From Clostridia bacterium (GTDB taxonomy: Bacteria; Bacillota_E; RBS10-35; JAJYVN01), in contig DAHWHT010000092.1 in the NCBI GenBank assembly GCA_027335515.1, forward strand, positions 1 to 7,220: a DNA stretch of 7,220 nucleotides. The letters are read 5' to 3'. The translations under genes and the position numbers were made by a program. The notes below the pieces were generated by a model. The model ran no database searches, was not told the origin of the DNA, and worked only from the letters and a program-made list of their open reading frames with translations. Position 1 is the first letter of the stretch. Each line of letters starts with the position of its first letter. Shown piece after piece: positions 5,898 to 7,220 of the stretch.

Positions 5898-5987
5898 CTG
5901 CAGGTGTGGTTGCGACTGCCGCCAGGAACGTAATGCACCATACCAGGGTCGCTCCGACATGAAAGGGGACGTGCGCCATGGGGACGC

Positions 5988-7220
5988 GTGCACCGTGAGT
6001 CCACCACCCGAAGGGAGTGGCGGCGACGATCGCTGCTGCGCGCCGGCACCCTGCTCAGTGCCGCCGCGGCCCTGCCTGCGCTGGGCCTTGCCGGGTGCGC
6101 GGCGCCCGGCGCGGCCCCGGCCGCATCCGGCAAGGCTAGTGGCAAGCAGGCGGTCCCGCTCACGTAGTGGATGGCCGATTACAACGGCTGACGGCGAAAT
6201 GGCTGCAGCACAGTTTTGTCCCGCCCAGAAGCAGAAATACCCGCACATCCAGCTCACGGTGACGAACATCCCCTGGGGGCCGACCTTCAGCGAAAAGATC
6301 ATTTCGGCGGTGGCGGCGGGCAACTTGCCCGACCCCTGCCAATCTGGAGCGGAGTTCGTGGCCGACTGGGCGCTACTCAAGATCGCCCGTCCGATTGATG
6401 AATACCTGAAGGGCTGGTCGGGCGCCGGCCAATACAGCAACACCGCTTGGAACGCTGTGACCTGGGAGGGCAAGCGCTACGGTGTGCCCGCGCGTGTCGA
6501 CGCGCGCGCCACCCTGATCCGGACCGATGACTTCGTCGCGGCGCACGTTCCGGTGCACATCCCCACCTCCTGGACCTGGAGCGATTTGCGCTCGCTGTCC
6601 ACCGCACTCACCCTGCGCAAGGGATCCCAAATCCAGCAATTCGGATACAACATCGGCTGGTCCTATCAGAACTTCATTGCTGCCCTCTGGCAGAACGGCG
6701 GCGAGTTGCTCGACCCCAAGACGCACACGCCGACCTTCGCCTCTTCCGCCGGGGTCGCCGCCCTGACGTGGTGGATCGACACGCTGAACGCCATCGCGCC
6801 ACCCGGAACGCAGATGACGCCGTCCAATTCGACCGTGCCCGTGTTTGCCACCGGCAAGGTGGCCATGGAGTATGCCGGAGACGGCGATGTGGCGGCCGTT
6901 GCGGAGTATGCGCCCAAGACTGTCCGCGGTGCGCATCCTGCCGCCCCCCCGCCAGACCAAGCAGGTAATCAACGAGTTCTACAACTGGTTTTGCGTCAGC
7001 GCCCAAACCAAGTACCCGGACGAGGCCTGGCAGGTGCTGTCGTTCTTCGATAAACCGACGAACCTGCTCGGCTACAACAAGACCCTGACCAGCATGCCGC
7101 CCCTGCAAAACCCGACCGGATCCGCCTATACCACCTATCTCAATGATCCTTCATACAAGATGCAAGATTTTATGTGGATCCTCAAGAAGTACGGGAAAAC
7201 CGAGCCCATCATACCTAACT
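5988..7220 (+). pseudogene. ABC transporter family-1 solute-binding lipoprotein, broken in several places
   Basis: When intact, such a protein would be an extracytoplasmic sugar-type binding protein tethered by lipid and feeding an ABC importer. A GTG at 5988 opens a signal sequence: RREWRRRSLLRAG, then a hydrophobic Ala/Leu stretch and the lipobox LAGC (Cys codon at 6096). The paired arginines hint at Tat export. That frame stops at TAG (6165-6167, within LT*WMADYNG) and at TGA (6189-6191). The mature part continues in the +1 frame with KYPHIQLTVTNIPWGPTFSE, AVAAGNLPD, YGVPARVDARATLIR and FATGKVAMEYAGDG. A second frame change near 6918-6950 is needed to reach QTKQVINEFYNWF, YPDEAWQVLSFF and SMPPLQNPTGSAYTTYL. 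The gene runs off the right edge. Family membership is clear from the whole; the substrate is unknown. Decay and sequencing error (a C7 run at 6944-6950) are both possible. Confidence 0.8.

Larger units (their letters stand above)
5798..5987. other. Intergenic region between gpr and the solute-binding protein gene
   Basis: No gene is visible in these 190 bases. They hold the two hairpins described separately. A TTGCGA at 5910-5915 resembles a housekeeping -35 box, but no convincing -10 box lies at the right distance. No strong Shine-Dalgarno sequence precedes the GTG at 5988. An alternative ATG at 5959 is in the frame of the mature domain but has no signal sequence. Confidence 0.5.

Noticed and set aside
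4796..6163. 455-codon minus-strand open frame opposite gpr
   Set aside because: The plus strand encodes a complete GPR with catalytic aspartates. The antisense product has a composition typical of shadow frames and no recognisable domain.
1..7220. CRISPR arrays, tRNA or rRNA genes, terminal inverted repeats of an insertion sequence, or a second copy of the junction palindrome
   Set aside because: I looked for spaced direct repeats, cloverleaf-like segments and paired ends, and found none by eye.

Overview
The window is a high-GC chromosomal segment from an endospore-forming Firmicute. The evidence for sporulation is an intact spore protease gene (gpr) and the C-terminal part of the spore-specific dipicolinate (DPA) transporter SpoVV/YlbJ. 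The conserved block rsmD-coaD-(coiled-coil protein)-spoVV is a typical Firmicutes neighbourhood. Very GC-rich third codon positions, GTG and TTG starts and Arg/Ala/Pro-rich proteins suggest a deep-branching high-GC clostridial lineage of the Symbiobacterium/Thermaerobacter kind. The genus cannot be fixed from the sequence.

Layout. Positions 1-404 hold no convincing gene, only a weak minus-strand reading frame open to the left edge. A complete large serine recombinase with a Cys4 zinc ribbon and a coiled coil (405-1955, +) follows. Twenty-seven bases after its stop, in the same frame, begins a SpoVV/YlbJ sequence that lacks its N-terminal third (1983-2912, +). Convergent to it, with stop codons three bases apart, is a compact minus-strand operon: rsmD (4667-4086), coaD (4075-3587) and a DivIVA/ATP-synthase-b-like coiled-coil protein (3590-2916). 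Each gene in it has a good ribosome binding site, and adjacent genes overlap or nearly do. Divergent from rsmD is gpr (4793-5797, +), starting at TTG, with a possible sigma-G promoter. Two GC-rich hairpins follow. The window ends in a family-1 ABC solute-binding lipoprotein gene (5988 onward) broken by an amber codon, a TGA and two frame changes.

Main interpretation. The recombinase abuts a spoVV gene cut at a conserved internal motif (NTADPLF). This is the arrangement of skin-type intervening elements, where a mother-cell sporulation gene is split by an element that its own serine recombinase excises during sporulation (classically sigK/spoIVCA). A 12-bp AT-rich palindrome lies exactly at the junction. 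If the 5' part of spoVV lies farther left, precise excision would restore the transporter in the mother cell. Mother-cell excision would be tolerated because the mother cell is terminal. The alternative is a plain disruption that destroyed spoVV. The far end of the element is outside the window, so this remains a strong inference.
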